A stretch of DNA of 36,753 nt from Spirochaetia bacterium (lineage in GTDB: Bacteria > Spirochaetota > Spirochaetia > Treponematales > Breznakiellaceae). The stretch spans positions 1-36,753 of the forward strand of contig BNUY01000008.1 of the NCBI GenBank assembly GCA_025997715.1, written 5' to 3'. The translations under genes and the position numbers were made by a program. Positions 14,876-22,794 of this stretch are shown piece after piece (the stretch's first letter is position 1; every line of letters starts with the position of its first letter). The notes under the pieces are model-generated. The model made no database searches, had not been told where the DNA came from, and worked only from the letters and a program-made list of their open reading frames with translations.

Positions 14876-15001
14876 ATGGAAGAGCTGAAAATAAAAGATA
14901 ACGGTTACACATTCGAGGTTTGGGACAGGAAAATTAGGATTGCCTGTTTCTATTCAAAGTCCGATGCCGAGGCGTATGTCAACGGCACATTAAGGTTCTA
15001 A
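14876..15001 (+). CDS. Small hypothetical protein (41 aa), first gene after cassette B
   Basis: Not recognised. ATG 14876 is eight bases after AGGGAG; ATG 14869 gives only ten codons. It begins EELKIKDNGYTFEVWD and looks like a small beta-rich domain with one cysteine. As leader gene of an operon driven by a strong promoter, it is probably abundant. Confidence 0.6.
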   Translation: MEELKIKDNGYTFEVWDRKIRIACFYSKSDAEAYVNGTLRF

Positions 15002-15012
15002 GGGAGAAGAAG

Positions 15013-15333
15013 ATGAAAAAGATCCAGGAATTGCAGAACGAATTAGACAATATCCAGATGCGGATGGATGCTATACTGGTAGTTTCCGATAACACGGTTC
15101 CTACTACCTGCGAGGCTGGTGCAAAGTTTGAACTTCAGAGCAGTGTTTCTGAGTTCAGCGCCGTGATGTTCCTGACCAGCTATTTTGGCCGGATTAAGAT
15201 GGAACGTTCCGATAACTGCGTGGGATTCTATACCGACCTGGTACACGTTGGGACGTACAACCAGAATGAGCGGACCTTGTACTTTGGGGGAATCCGGACC
15301 AAGGACGGCGTGAAAGACGCCTTTGTTTGGTAG
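15013..15333 (+). CDS. Hypothetical protein (106 aa)
   Basis: Not recognised. ATG 15013 has AGGGAGAAG upstream. A short N-terminal helix (KKIQELQNELDNIQMRMD) looks coiled-coil-forming and may mediate oligomerisation. The remainder looks beta-rich. Confidence 0.65.
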   Translation: MKKIQELQNELDNIQMRMDAILVVSDNTVPTTCEAGAKFELQSSVSEFSAVMFLTSYFGRIKMERSDNCVGFYTDLVHVGTYNQNERTLYFGGIRTKDGVKDAFVW

Positions 15334-15347
15334 GAGCGCGGAATGGA

Positions 15348-15515
15348 ATGGAAAAGAAAAGAAATGCGGCAATTATCCGGTTCGTGAAGAAGCAGGGAAA
15401 GCTGGCATACTGGCAATGGTCCGATTTATGCAATAAGCATTTCCTGGACTATAACACCTATACCCAGTGCGCGAAGAAATTGGGGCTAATTGAAAACGCG
15501 GAGGCGAAAGCATGA
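15348..15515 (+). CDS. Small basic hypothetical protein (55 aa)
   Basis: Not recognised. ATG 15348 with GGAG upstream is preferred; a TTG at 15327 would extend it into the previous gene. The lysine-rich N-terminus and small helical make-up (KLAYWQWSDLCNKHF) hint at a helix-turn-helix-like DNA-binding fold, but this is not certain. Confidence 0.5.
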   Translation: MEKKRNAAIIRFVKKQGKLAYWQWSDLCNKHFLDYNTYTQCAKKLGLIENAEAKA

Positions 15516-15763
15516 AGTACGAAGGAACCATCACCTACGAGGGAATTGATTTTGAAGTAACTGGGGATTATTGCCCCGAATATCCGGCTAGGATGTATAC
15601 CCGGAACGGAGACCCTGGGGAGCCCGGTGGCGGTGGAGAGCTGGAGGATTTGGACATCATGCTTGGCGGTGTTTCCCTGTACGATGTCCTGGCCCAAAGT
15701 GCCATTGACACCATTACCGAAAAAGCCGAGGAAGCGGCTGCTGTGGAATGTGAAAATGCCTGA
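15512..15763 (+). CDS. Hypothetical protein (83 aa)
   Basis: Not recognised. It overlaps the previous stop (ATGA at 15512). An N-terminal beta-strand pattern (YEGTITYEGIDFEVTGDY) leads to a glycine/proline-rich turn and an alanine/glutamate-rich helix. The acidic protein ends in a cysteine-containing tail. Confidence 0.6.
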   Translation: MKYEGTITYEGIDFEVTGDYCPEYPARMYTRNGDPGEPGGGGELEDLDIMLGGVSLYDVLAQSAIDTITEKAEEAAAVECENA

Positions 15764-15938
15764 GTGCAAGCCCGAGTTCTGCGGCGAATCCCGGTATGAC
15801 AAGGGGCAGTCCCGGGTTTTCTGTACCATCCATGACGATTGGTGCGATGAAATCCGGGCCTTCGTGCCGGATGAGTTCAACGAGGAAGTCAGCAAGACAA
15901 AGCTGGGCCTGGATATTGAGAATAAGGAGGGAAAATAA
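15756..15938 (+). CDS. Small cysteine-rich protein (60 aa)
   Basis: Not recognised. ATG 15756 overlaps the previous gene and lacks a clear binding site, so it is probably translationally coupled. Cysteines C4, C9, C23 and C30 with nearby H26 could hold a metal. Confidence 0.5.
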   Translation: MPECKPEFCGESRYDKGQSRVFCTIHDDWCDEIRAFVPDEFNEEVSKTKLGLDIENKEGK

Positions 15939-15939
15939 G

Positions 15940-16176
15940 ATGGAGTTCCTTGCAATTAACCTGGAAGATTTCCACGACCACCAGGGCGGCGCCATTGACG
16001 GCCTGCATTACGAAAGGGTCTCCATCGTAGTGGAACATGTCGAGTTTAAGCCGGAGTTCCATAAAGATCTCAAAAAATCTGGCCAGAACGATCCACCGAA
16101 GCATAACCCCGGGCTTTTTTCCGAGGCCAGCAAAATGGTTGATACGGATGATCTGTATGAAGAGGAGGATAAATAA
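15940..16176 (+). CDS. Hypothetical protein (78 aa)
   Basis: Not recognised. ATG 15940 is nine bases after AAGGAGG. The protein is histidine- and acid-rich (DFHDHQGGAIDGLHYE) with an acidic C-terminus. The stop overlaps the next start by one base. Confidence 0.6.
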   Translation: MEFLAINLEDFHDHQGGAIDGLHYERVSIVVEHVEFKPEFHKDLKKSGQNDPPKHNPGLFSEASKMVDTDDLYEEEDK

Positions 16177-16403
16177 TGTTTTTGGTAATGCTTCAAAGCC
16201 CCCGGAGTGACCGGGATTTTGCTGAAGTAGTGGGTTTGTACGGAGAACGTGATACTGCGGAGAATGCAGTGAAGCGCCTTTCTGAAGGTGCTGACCCCGG
16301 AAATGAGAAGGGCTTGTATGAGCTTTTCGATATTGTTGAAGTCCATATTGGCCAGGACTATGCAGACATAGAAGGGCTGAAAAGGACGGTGGAGGAATTA
16401 TGA
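16176..16403 (+). CDS. Hypothetical protein (75 aa)
   Basis: Not recognised. ATG 16176 overlaps the TAA of the preceding gene, with AAGAGGAGG upstream. It appears to be a small alpha/beta domain (MFLVMLQSPRSDRDFAEVV). The end overlaps the next gene (ATGA). Confidence 0.6.
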   Translation: MFLVMLQSPRSDRDFAEVVGLYGERDTAENAVKRLSEGADPGNEKGLYELFDIVEVHIGQDYADIEGLKRTVEEL

Positions 16404-16552
16404 CCGTAAAGCTTAAAGGCGGAACAGTCGGGGAGCCCCTGGGTTCCCTGAATGGTGTGGATGTTGGCAGTGTCGTTACCGTGATTCTGGATGATGAAAA
16501 CGGGAACCTCATTGAAAAGTCGGGCAAGATCGCTGAGATATTGGAGTGGTAG
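16400..16552 (+). CDS. Small hypothetical protein (50 aa)
   Basis: Not recognised. ATG 16400 has GGAGG upstream (16391-16395). It is valine/glycine-rich with a beta-barrel-like strand pattern (SLNGVDVGSVVTVILDDENG). It sits tightly between two genes in the cassette B operon. Confidence 0.6.
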   Translation: MTVKLKGGTVGEPLGSLNGVDVGSVVTVILDDENGNLIEKSGKIAEILEW

Positions 16553-16553
16553 G

Positions 16554-16943
16554 ATGAGCAGTTATAGGGAATTAAGCGCCTTACAGGCGCCGGCTGAGAA
16601 GGTGTTTTTCGCCTTCTCTGAAGAGCAGTTGCTGGAGGGCCTGGCTAAAATCGGCGCTACCCGGGAGGAAGTTGTTTCCGGGGTCGGCGGCGTCATTGGC
16701 CGGGAAGCGGATGTGCGGGAGTTCCATTCCTTCTACGAGAAGAACATAGAGCGCATGGCGAAGGAATGTACGGTGGACGAGGTTTTCCGGCATGAGTGGT
16801 GGAACCATGAGTGCGGCCTGACCGGGGATTGCGAGGAGGCGATGGAGATCGCCAAGAACATTTTCGGGGAGGACTGCTTCAAGGATTACGACCTGCAGGG
16901 CACCGTCCGGCAACTCCAGAAAAAGTTCAATGAAATAAATTAA
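16554..16943 (+). CDS. Conserved-looking hypothetical phage protein (129 aa)
   Basis: The pattern KVFFAFSEEQLLEGLAKIG recalls a common uncharacterised phage protein family, but no function is known. It is acidic and helical with a histidine/tryptophan patch (RHEWWNHECG). ATG 16554 starts one base after the previous stop. Confidence 0.6.
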   Translation: MSSYRELSALQAPAEKVFFAFSEEQLLEGLAKIGATREEVVSGVGGVIGREADVREFHSFYEKNIERMAKECTVDEVFRHEWWNHECGLTGDCEEAMEIAKNIFGEDCFKDYDLQGTVRQLQKKFNEIN

Positions 16944-16952
16944 GGGTGGATA

Positions 16953-17177
16953 ATGAAAAACCAGCAGGAATACGCACGTTGGGCGAATGAACAACAGAGA
17001 CGGTTACTTTCTAAGCCAATCCCGCAGGAAGAAGCTGAGAAGGACATTTGGAATCTGAAAGACCTGATGTATAGCATTAAGCCCGGAAGCCTCCACTGGC
17101 GCTTGGGCATGGTCAGCACCTTGCGGCGCTGCATTGCAAAGATGGAAAAGGAGATAGTCCATGAGAATAACGGTTGA
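16953..17177 (+). CDS. Hypothetical protein (74 aa)
   Basis: Not recognised. ATG 16953 has AAGGGTGG upstream. It is a helical, charged, basic protein. Its last codons overlap the next gene. Confidence 0.6.
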   Translation: MKNQQEYARWANEQQRRLLSKPIPQEEAEKDIWNLKDLMYSIKPGSLHWRLGMVSTLRRCIAKMEKEIVHENNG

Positions 17178-17424
17178 GAAGATTCTTACAGCGTATATCC
17201 GGGATAACGGATATGCCGGCCTTCAGAATGATCACTTCCATGATGGGTGTTCATGCGAGCCAGGTAAAAAGTTTATGGCTTGTGAGAATCGCTGCCATTC
17301 CTGTTACCCGGTCATAAAGGAAGAGTTCGCTTTCCAGGGATACCGGCCTGTACCTACTCCCTGCGATACCTGCGAGAAGGATGATTGTATGGGATGTCCA
17401 GAAATGGAAAAGGAGTTGAAATGA
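17161..17424 (+). CDS. Cysteine-rich protein (87 aa)
   Basis: Not recognised. ATG 17161 has AAAGGAG upstream. Two cysteine clusters are visible: CSC...CENRCHSC, then CDTCEKDDCMGC. Together they could form two zinc sites. The end overlaps the next gene (ATGA). Confidence 0.6.
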   Translation: MRITVEKILTAYIRDNGYAGLQNDHFHDGCSCEPGKKFMACENRCHSCYPVIKEEFAFQGYRPVPTPCDTCEKDDCMGCPEMEKELK

Positions 17425-17777
17425 TTGAACCTGGTGAAAAGCCCATCCGGGGATTCTATCAAAGCCATAAGGCTTGGTACGCCGAGAGCAATGGGATCAA
17501 GCTGCCGGAAATTATGTTCGGCATTTACTGGAAGAATGACGGCACCGAGGGCGAAATGGCGATGAGGTGGATAGACCTGTGCAACGAAACCGTTCCCCAG
17601 TTGGAGGTCTACCGCGATGCCTGGAAGGTGCTGAATGACTTTAAGGATGTTCTTGATGACCTGGCCGCAGTGAATGACATAAACATCACGGATGACCAGT
17701 TCGTGGAGATATTGAAGAAGCGCGGGTTCCGCGACCTGACCAATTACGATGACGATAAAAGAGAAGGGAGGTTTTAG
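17421..17777 (+). CDS. Hypothetical protein (118 aa)
   Basis: Not recognised. ATG 17421 follows AAGGAG and overlaps the previous stop. A beta-rich first half (MIEPGEKPIRGFYQSHKAW) is followed by a helical acidic second half. Confidence 0.6.
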   Translation: MIEPGEKPIRGFYQSHKAWYAESNGIKLPEIMFGIYWKNDGTEGEMAMRWIDLCNETVPQLEVYRDAWKVLNDFKDVLDDLAAVNDINITDDQFVEILKKRGFRDLTNYDDDKREGRF

Positions 17778-17984
17778 ATGGAAGTACATTACGAATCGCT
17801 TCATGAAGAGTTTTCCAGGTTGAAGTTCAATCCGATTCCTTATCCTCTATGCGAGCTCGACTACGGAATAAAAGAAACATTGCGATTCAACGATTTTCTT
17901 TCTGGTTGGATCTTTGCCCAGGAGCAGTTCTACGGGAAAAAGATTGAGGACATTTCGGAGGATGAGTATGAAGCAAAAAGTTGA
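17778..17984 (+). CDS. Hypothetical protein (68 aa)
   Basis: Not recognised. ATG 17778 follows the previous TAG directly, with GGGAGG upstream. It is acidic and aromatic. Its 3' end overlaps the next gene by 17 bases and carries that gene's GGAGG site. Confidence 0.6.
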   Translation: MEVHYESLHEEFSRLKFNPIPYPLCELDYGIKETLRFNDFLSGWIFAQEQFYGKKIEDISEDEYEAKS

Positions 17985-18846
17985 TTTCAAAAAGCTGCTC
18001 TGTGGGGATTATTGGAACTTCTCCCCTGACATTGATTTTGAAATGATAAACTGGTTTTTCAAGACCGGTCTCCAGGGAGAATACGAAACCACTCCTTGCA
18101 AATTTCATCGTGCAGGGATCAATCAGCTCTTATGGGGATATAGCATGAACAATGAAAATAATCATTATGTTCCCTTCCCTATCGATGGCACCAAAGATAT
18201 GAGTAATTTTGTCAGGGCTATAATGGTAAATGCTATAGTCGCTCCGAATTCCTGGTCTGGAAACGCGGATAAGATTGCGGAGTGGCGGGGAAAAAATAAA
18301 ATCAGCCTGGAAAAATACCGGATGATGACCTTCCCAGATCCCAATACGAATGACCCCCGAAGTCTGCTCTGGGATATATCCTGTTTTAAGGGACGTGAGA
18401 TAAAAAAGGAATTTGCTCATCCTCAGTATAAAAAGAGGACTGTTCCCCGAATCATTCAGGTAATCTTTTCCACTTATGGCCATGGGTATTTTGTTACCGT
18501 GGAGTTCAGCTTCTGGGAGTTCAACTATGAACCGGGCTGGTCAATGCTGATTGCAGAACAAGGCAAGGGAGAATACTTGGGGGATTTCCTTCTCCGGGCA
18601 AAACAGAATCTGGAGGAAATCACCGTTGAAATGGATGATCGGGCACTATTACAGGAAAATGAGCATTTTATCGACCTTTCCAAGCAGGGTTGTTTCAACT
18701 GCACATGGACAGAAGATGAGGAGCCGGGCATATGCGGATATATGCGATTCGACAAGATAAATAATCCTGTGATCGACAATCCAAGCCAGTGTTTTTGTGA
18801 TAAATGGCGCCTGAGAGATTTTGGAAATGGCACAAGTGACGATTGA
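17968..18846 (+). CDS. Hypothetical protein (292 aa)
   Basis: Not recognised, although it is the largest gene of the cassette B operon. ATG 17968 is six bases after GGAGG. It has many aromatic residues and a C-terminal cysteine group (CFNCTW, GICGYM, CFCDKW) that may bind iron or zinc. No signal peptide or membrane helix is evident. Confidence 0.65.
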   Translation: MKQKVDFKKLLCGDYWNFSPDIDFEMINWFFKTGLQGEYETTPCKFHRAGINQLLWGYSMNNENNHYVPFPIDGTKDMSNFVRAIMVNAIVAPNSWSGNADKIAEWRGKNKISLEKYRMMTFPDPNTNDPRSLLWDISCFKGREIKKEFAHPQYKKRTVPRIIQVIFSTYGHGYFVTVEFSFWEFNYEPGWSMLIAEQGKGEYLGDFLLRAKQNLEEITVEMDDRALLQENEHFIDLSKQGCFNCTWTEDEEPGICGYMRFDKINNPVIDNPSQCFCDKWRLRDFGNGTSDD

Positions 18847-18890
18847 TGAATACGGCGAGCTGATGACCTTAAAAAATGAGGAGAGAAGAT

Positions 18891-19130
18891 ATGCCAACAA
18901 GAGCAGGAAAACGGGCTCAGGCGTTCAAGAACGCTGCCCAGTTGCACGACATTCGCATGGACCGCAGATACAAGAGAAGGGCTGAGGTACTCATGGAAAA
19001 GGATTACGAAAGAGATCAGAGGATCTACGCCATGGAACAGCGCCGGGAAGTGCCTCATCCCAAGAAGAAGGCGGAGCAGGATTACACCTGGGAAAATTAT
19101 ATGAAGGAGCTGAAAGAGAAATACTGTTGA
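18891..19130 (+). CDS. Small basic hypothetical protein (79 aa), last gene of operon
   Basis: Not recognised. ATG 18891 has GAGGAGAG upstream. It is strongly basic and helical (many RR and KK pairs), suggesting nucleic-acid binding. A strong terminator follows within 10 bases. Confidence 0.6.
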   Translation: MPTRAGKRAQAFKNAAQLHDIRMDRRYKRRAEVLMEKDYERDQRIYAMEQRREVPHPKKKAEQDYTWENYMKELKEKYC

Positions 19131-19135
19131 CGCCA

Positions 19136-19167
19136 TAGCCGGGTTAATCCCCGGCAATATTTTATTT
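19136..19167 (+). terminator. Intrinsic terminator closing the cassette B operon
   Basis: GCCGGG (19138-19143) pairs with CCCGGC (19150-19155) around a six-base loop, followed by AATATTTTATTT. It separates the operon begun at cassette B from cassette C. Confidence 0.8.
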
Positions 19168-19169
19168 CT

Positions 19170-19286
19170 GTCTAAACGTTTGGATGGAAAAATTTTCAAA
19201 AAATGAAAGTTTTTTTAATAAAAACGCTTGACATATATTCAATAGTATTATAATTTATGAGTATGATTTATTGAAAAAATAAATCA
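19170..19286 (+). promoter_or_regulatory. Regulatory cassette C (operator, sigma70 promoter, 5' stem-loop)
   Basis: Third copy of the cassette. It has the dyad TCTAAACGTTTGGA at 19171-19184, an A/T-rich inverted repeat (AAAAATTTTC / GAAAGTTTTT) and TTGACA at 19228-19233. The -10 is TAATTT at 19251-19256 with the 17-base spacing of copy A; an overlapping TATAAT is at 19249-19254. The stem-loop at 19264-19286 is identical in sequence to that of cassette A. Cassettes A and C are the most alike from the -35 to the hairpin. Confidence 0.8.
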
Positions 19287-19314
19287 AAACGGAATAACAA
19301 ATCAGGAGGTCATG

Positions 19315-20529
19315 ATGATTATTGAGGAGAAGGTACTGGTAGCGATGTCAAAACTGGGAAAAGCGGACAGAGCCGAAAGCGGTCTGTATGTTGAAGGATT
19401 CGAGGGCGGAATAAACCTGTATGCTTTCAATGGTTTCTCTCTTTTCCGCAAAACCCTATTTGGGGATAACACCCGCAAGTTCCAGCAAAACTTCCCGGAA
19501 TGGGCAGTGACGAAGGCCAGCAAGCGCCTGGGAATAAAAGCATCCCCTGGGCATGTGACCGAAGAAGTTTTTACCGATGACCAGGAAATTGTCAATTCGA
19601 CACATCCTGTATCATTCATGATCGAGAAGTTCCGGGTAATGCTGGATCAGATCGACACACCGACCGAAGCATTTGCCAGGATAAAGGGCAAGGACTTCAT
19701 AAAGGCCATAAACACCGTTACCGTTATCAGAAGGGGAGAACCCCGGATGAGCGCTGTTCTTTCATTCCATAACGGATTCCTGGACGTTGGATGTTGGTCA
19801 GGACCGCATGGTTACGCCCCCGGGGAAGAGTTCGGGGTTTGGGAAGAAGTAGCTCCGGCAGTCCAGATTGAAGGTGCGGCCCATCTGGAGAAGAATGCCC
19901 TACTCGCCATGCGGACCAACGGCGAAGTGATTATCGATCTGGTCAGTCAGTTGGGGATTCCGATTTTCCGGTTCCATAATGAAGAAATGCAGGGCGTAAT
20001 AATGCCGATGCCCATGGATGATGATGAACGGGCTATCTTCCAGTCAGTCATGGGTTACGAATATCAGCCCCCCAAGGCAACAGGAATTATCGAAGCGGCC
20101 CCGGCTGTTGAGGTTGAGGACCCCAAGGAAAAGAAGGCCCGGGCCAAGAAGCCCGCAGTCAATAAATCCCCGAAGGTCGAGGCGGCGCCGGTGGAAGTGC
20201 CGGCCCCTGTAATCACCAAACCCGTTCTGGTCCCTGGTGCGAAAGAAGTCACGATTACTATTTACGGAGACACCGAAGGTTGGTGGGTACGGTTCCCGAA
20301 GAAGATTATCGAGAAGTACAACCTCTGGGGAAGCATCACCGAGGCCTCCTGGGAATCGAAGATTCTCATTTTTTGCCCGGAGGGAATGGAGACCGAGCGG
20401 ATGCTGGATGTGATCAGGAACGATGGCTACGTAGTCAATATCGTGCGGCCTCCGCGGGAAACGAAGAAGAGTTCAATCTGTTTCCTTCCCCACTACCAGG
20501 GCGCCATAAATTACCAGAAGGCAGGGTGA
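19315..20529 (+). CDS. Large early protein, possibly sliding-clamp-like (404 aa)
   Basis: No confident family. The first 230 residues show a DnaN-like pattern: INLYAFNGFSLFRKT near residue 33, and a closing PIFRFHNEEMQGVIMPM near residue 220, recalling the end of beta-clamp domains. A lysine/alanine/proline-rich linker (about 255-305) leads to a separate C-terminal domain beginning VTITIYGDTEGWWVRFPKKI. ATG 19315 is five bases after AGGAGG; ATG 19312 is too close. As the first gene after cassette C it should be well expressed. The clamp idea is only an inference from pattern and context. Confidence 0.5.
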   Translation: MIIEEKVLVAMSKLGKADRAESGLYVEGFEGGINLYAFNGFSLFRKTLFGDNTRKFQQNFPEWAVTKASKRLGIKASPGHVTEEVFTDDQEIVNSTHPVSFMIEKFRVMLDQIDTPTEAFARIKGKDFIKAINTVTVIRRGEPRMSAVLSFHNGFLDVGCWSGPHGYAPGEEFGVWEEVAPAVQIEGAAHLEKNALLAMRTNGEVIIDLVSQLGIPIFRFHNEEMQGVIMPMPMDDDERAIFQSVMGYEYQPPKATGIIEAAPAVEVEDPKEKKARAKKPAVNKSPKVEAAPVEVPAPVITKPVLVPGAKEVTITIYGDTEGWWVRFPKKIIEKYNLWGSITEASWESKILIFCPEGMETERMLDVIRNDGYVVNIVRPPRETKKSSICFLPHYQGAINYQKAG

Positions 20530-20531
20530 GC

Positions 20532-20852
20532 ATGGAAGCAAAAGTAAGAACCCCCGGATACGGTATTTATTACAATACCTTCTACCCGGAAAGCGGGCCG
20601 TCACCAGATGATGGCGAAACCTTTATTGATTGGGTAGAGACCCTGGAAGAAGCAAGGAATATTGTTGACTCCATGAATTGCGGAGACCAGTATAACCATC
20701 ACACCTTCCAGGCCATGAACCGGCCTGTAAAGCTCCCCCATGAGGAATACGAGGAGCAAATGGCGAAGGACCAGAAAGTTTGGGAAGAACATCAGGCCGG
20801 TTTAATCACCGATGCCGAGTTCAATAATTATTTCTATGGGGAGGACCAATGA
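20532..20852 (+). CDS. Hypothetical protein (106 aa)
   Basis: Not recognised. ATG 20532 follows the previous stop by two bases. It has an aromatic N-terminus (GYGIYYNTFYPESGP) and a helical acidic C-terminus. The stop overlaps the next start (ATGA). Confidence 0.6.
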   Translation: MEAKVRTPGYGIYYNTFYPESGPSPDDGETFIDWVETLEEARNIVDSMNCGDQYNHHTFQAMNRPVKLPHEEYEEQMAKDQKVWEEHQAGLITDAEFNNYFYGEDQ

Positions 20853-21033
20853 AAGAAGTACAGGACAAGATTTTGAATGCACTGGCCGAGATGAGTGGCG
20901 AAGACGTGATGGGCACTTCACGAACTACTATGGGACCCAGTTGCTGGATGACGGATTCGCAGAGCACCTAGTAGAAGAAGGTGTGCTGGAGGAGGAACCC
21001 GAAGAAGATGAGGATGAGGAGGGAGTAAAGTGA
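20849..21033 (+). CDS. Small phage protein, frameshifted (about 61 aa)
   Basis: ATG 20849 reads MKEVQDKILNALAEMSGEDVM and then runs into an unrelated tail ending at 20968-20970. The next frame supplies HFTNYYGTQLLDDGFAEHL and an acidic tail ending at 21033. Adding one G to GGG at 20911-20913 joins the parts. The repaired protein resembles a common small phage protein of unknown function (AEMSGEDV...FTNYYGTQLL). A GAGG site precedes the ATG. Confidence 0.65.
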
Positions 21034-21035
21034 CC

Positions 21036-21500
21036 ATGAGTTCAATCTATGTCGTCTATCAGAACAACGGGGAGGATTTTTACCGGGAGGACCACCTGAG
21101 TGTGTTCCTGGAAGATGAATCCGTGAAGGATGTCTTTGAAAAGTTTCACGAAAACGCGGAGCTTATCACATGGTTTACCGACCAGAATCTGGCCCGGGAA
21201 TGTGTTGCAATGGGAATCGACTGTTTCAAACGCGCCGAATGCCTCCAAAAACACTGGATGGAAATAACCGCAGAACGGTTTGAGTATATGCTCGGCGTTC
21301 TTCCTCCAAGGCAGTGGAAACAAGGAGGCTTTTTTATTTCTGAATTGTGGTCCGGCGACCTTGGATTTTTCTATCAAGAAAAATATATCAATGGAGTTCC
21401 ACGGTACTTCGAGCGAATATGGTCAATCAAAACGCCAAGACCGGTAATTTTGGAAAGTCTTAAAAACTTCGTAGAAAAGGAGGCGGAAATTGAGCACTAA
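21036..21500 (+). CDS. Hypothetical protein, possibly DUF1419-like (154 aa)
   Basis: ITAERFEYMLGVLPPRQW, a glycine turn and ISELWSGDLGFFY recall the DUF1419 family of uncharacterised proteins; this is tentative. GTG 21030 and ATG 21036 are both possible after AGGAGGGAG, and the ATG is taken. No catalytic motif is visible. Confidence 0.55.
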   Translation: MSSIYVVYQNNGEDFYREDHLSVFLEDESVKDVFEKFHENAELITWFTDQNLARECVAMGIDCFKRAECLQKHWMEITAERFEYMLGVLPPRQWKQGGFFISELWSGDLGFFYQEKYINGVPRYFERIWSIKTPRPVILESLKNFVEKEAEIEH

Positions 21501-21708
21501 ATATCAAATCCCAGTGGAGTTCACCTTCAAGGGCACATTCTATGTCGAGGCCGATGATGCTGAGGAAGCCAAGCGGAAATGCAAGAAAGATTTCGGCATG
21601 ACCATGAGCGGCGGCATAACTACCACTCTGGATCAGGATGAAGCGGATTGGAACTTCGATGTCCACCCGGATAAAAAGATTGGCCGGGTAAAGAAGGCCC
21701 AAGTATGA
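21490..21708 (+). CDS. Hypothetical protein with TTG start (72 aa)
   Basis: Not recognised. TTG 21490 is six bases after AAGGAGG, inside the end of the previous gene. It is a small alpha/beta protein (IPVEFTFKGTFYVEADDAEE). The stop overlaps the next ATG. Confidence 0.6.
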   Translation: MSTKYQIPVEFTFKGTFYVEADDAEEAKRKCKKDFGMTMSGGITTTLDQDEADWNFDVHPDKKIGRVKKAQV

Positions 21709-21884
21709 AGAGCATGGTCTATGAAACCACCGAGGGCATGAAGTACATCACCTATAACGATGATGGAAGCGTATCGGTGAAGGACCGGTTAAGCGGCGTC
21801 CAGGTGGACTATGAAGAAAACCTGGATGATTTCTATTCGTGGCTTGCCAAGGTGAGCCCGGTAAAACGAGGAGGAACAGTATGA
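21705..21884 (+). CDS. Small hypothetical protein (59 aa)
   Basis: Not recognised. ATG 21705 overlaps the TGA of the previous gene, and its own TGA overlaps the next ATG. It has a tyrosine-rich beta pattern (VYETTEGMKYITYNDDGSVS). It depends on coupled translation because no strong site precedes it. Confidence 0.55.
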   Translation: MKSMVYETTEGMKYITYNDDGSVSVKDRLSGVQVDYEENLDDFYSWLAKVSPVKRGGTV

Positions 21885-22291
21885 AGATACCGAAACTGCT
21901 TCGGGAGAGTTCCCGGAATCAGAAATGCAGGGAAGAATGGCCCATGGTCCTGGCGTACAAGCTTATGAATCTGGATGCCTGCGGCCAGGACGGCAAGGCC
22001 ATCATTGATGTGCGGGTATTCTGGGCTGATGGCAGCTCGAAGGCGAAGGCTGTGATTTGGATTTATGACCAAATGGGGAACCGGTACGGATGGGGCGTTG
22101 GGATTACTGATGGATTCGGCTATCACCACGAAAGCGAAGCCATTCAAGACGCGTTCCGTGACATGGGATTTGTTTTTGAATCTGGGGAACACTTCGGATC
22201 AGTAGGCGAAGGTGCCCAGGAAAAGGCTATCCGGGAAATCGCCCGGGAAATGGGGTACGAAAATACCCTGCTTGTGAAGTTTACGCCATAA
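21881..22291 (+). CDS. Hypothetical protein (136 aa)
   Basis: Not recognised. ATG 21881 has GAGGAGGA upstream. A beta-rich middle (VRVFWADGSSKAKAVIWIYD) is followed by a glycine-rich, aromatic segment and an alpha-helical end. Confidence 0.6.
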   Translation: MKIPKLLRESSRNQKCREEWPMVLAYKLMNLDACGQDGKAIIDVRVFWADGSSKAKAVIWIYDQMGNRYGWGVGITDGFGYHHESEAIQDAFRDMGFVFESGEHFGSVGEGAQEKAIREIAREMGYENTLLVKFTP

Positions 22292-22300
22292 GGAGGAAGT

Positions 22301-22597
22301 ATGAAAAAAGGCTGGTATTGCAGTAGTGTTATATGTATAAAGCCGAATGCTCGTATATGTGAAGCGTGTTCTAACGCCCACCGCAAGCACCCCACCCCTG
22401 AACAGTTCCGAAAGGAATACGGGCGGGAGTACCCAGATGATTGGGCCGTATATTATTATGATGAGGGCGCACATGATGGAAAGCATATCTATGAAATTAG
22501 TAGTTATAGCTTCGCAAAAAGAGTATGTGCGCAAGAGGTTATCTGCGCCTCAACGCTTTTCGGAAAACCCGATGATGATTTTGAGGTAACGGAATGA
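22301..22597 (+). CDS. Hypothetical protein (98 aa)
   Basis: Not recognised. ATG 22301 has AAGGAGGAAG upstream. An N-terminal cysteine set (C7, C12, C20, C23) may bind metal. The central EQFRKEYGREYPDDWAVYY is typical of small phage proteins of unknown role. The stop overlaps the next ATG. Confidence 0.6.
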   Translation: MKKGWYCSSVICIKPNARICEACSNAHRKHPTPEQFRKEYGREYPDDWAVYYYDEGAHDGKHIYEISSYSFAKRVCAQEVICASTLFGKPDDDFEVTE

Positions 22598-22794
22598 TCG
22601 ACATTGATTCCATGAAGGAAGAAAACAAGGGCGATGAAGTGGTTTACGTTGACAAAGGGGTCCGGGAGTTCGGCGTGGTATCTTCCTGGAATCAAACCTA
22701 TATTTTCGTGAAGTTCTATCAGCGGATGCAGTCCCAGGCTTGCAAGCCAGAAATGCTGACCTTCACCATGCGGCCAAAGGAGCAGTGCAGATGA
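22594..22794 (+). CDS. Small hypothetical protein (66 aa)
   Basis: Not recognised. ATG 22594 overlaps the previous stop. It is a beta-barrel-like small protein (DEVVYVDKGVREFGVVSSW) with the look of a KOW/SH3-type fold; this is only a guess. Confidence 0.55.
   Translation: MIDIDSMKEENKGDEVVYVDKGVREFGVVSSWNQTYIFVKFYQRMQSQACKPEMLTFTMRPKEQCR

Noticed and set aside
18827..18985. 52-codon frame starting MAQVTIDEYGELMTLKNEE
   Set aside because: The first 20 residues look like a real phage protein, but the frame has no good ribosome binding site, and its second half runs antiphase through the well-supported gene at 18891. It may be a broken gene, but this cannot be shown.
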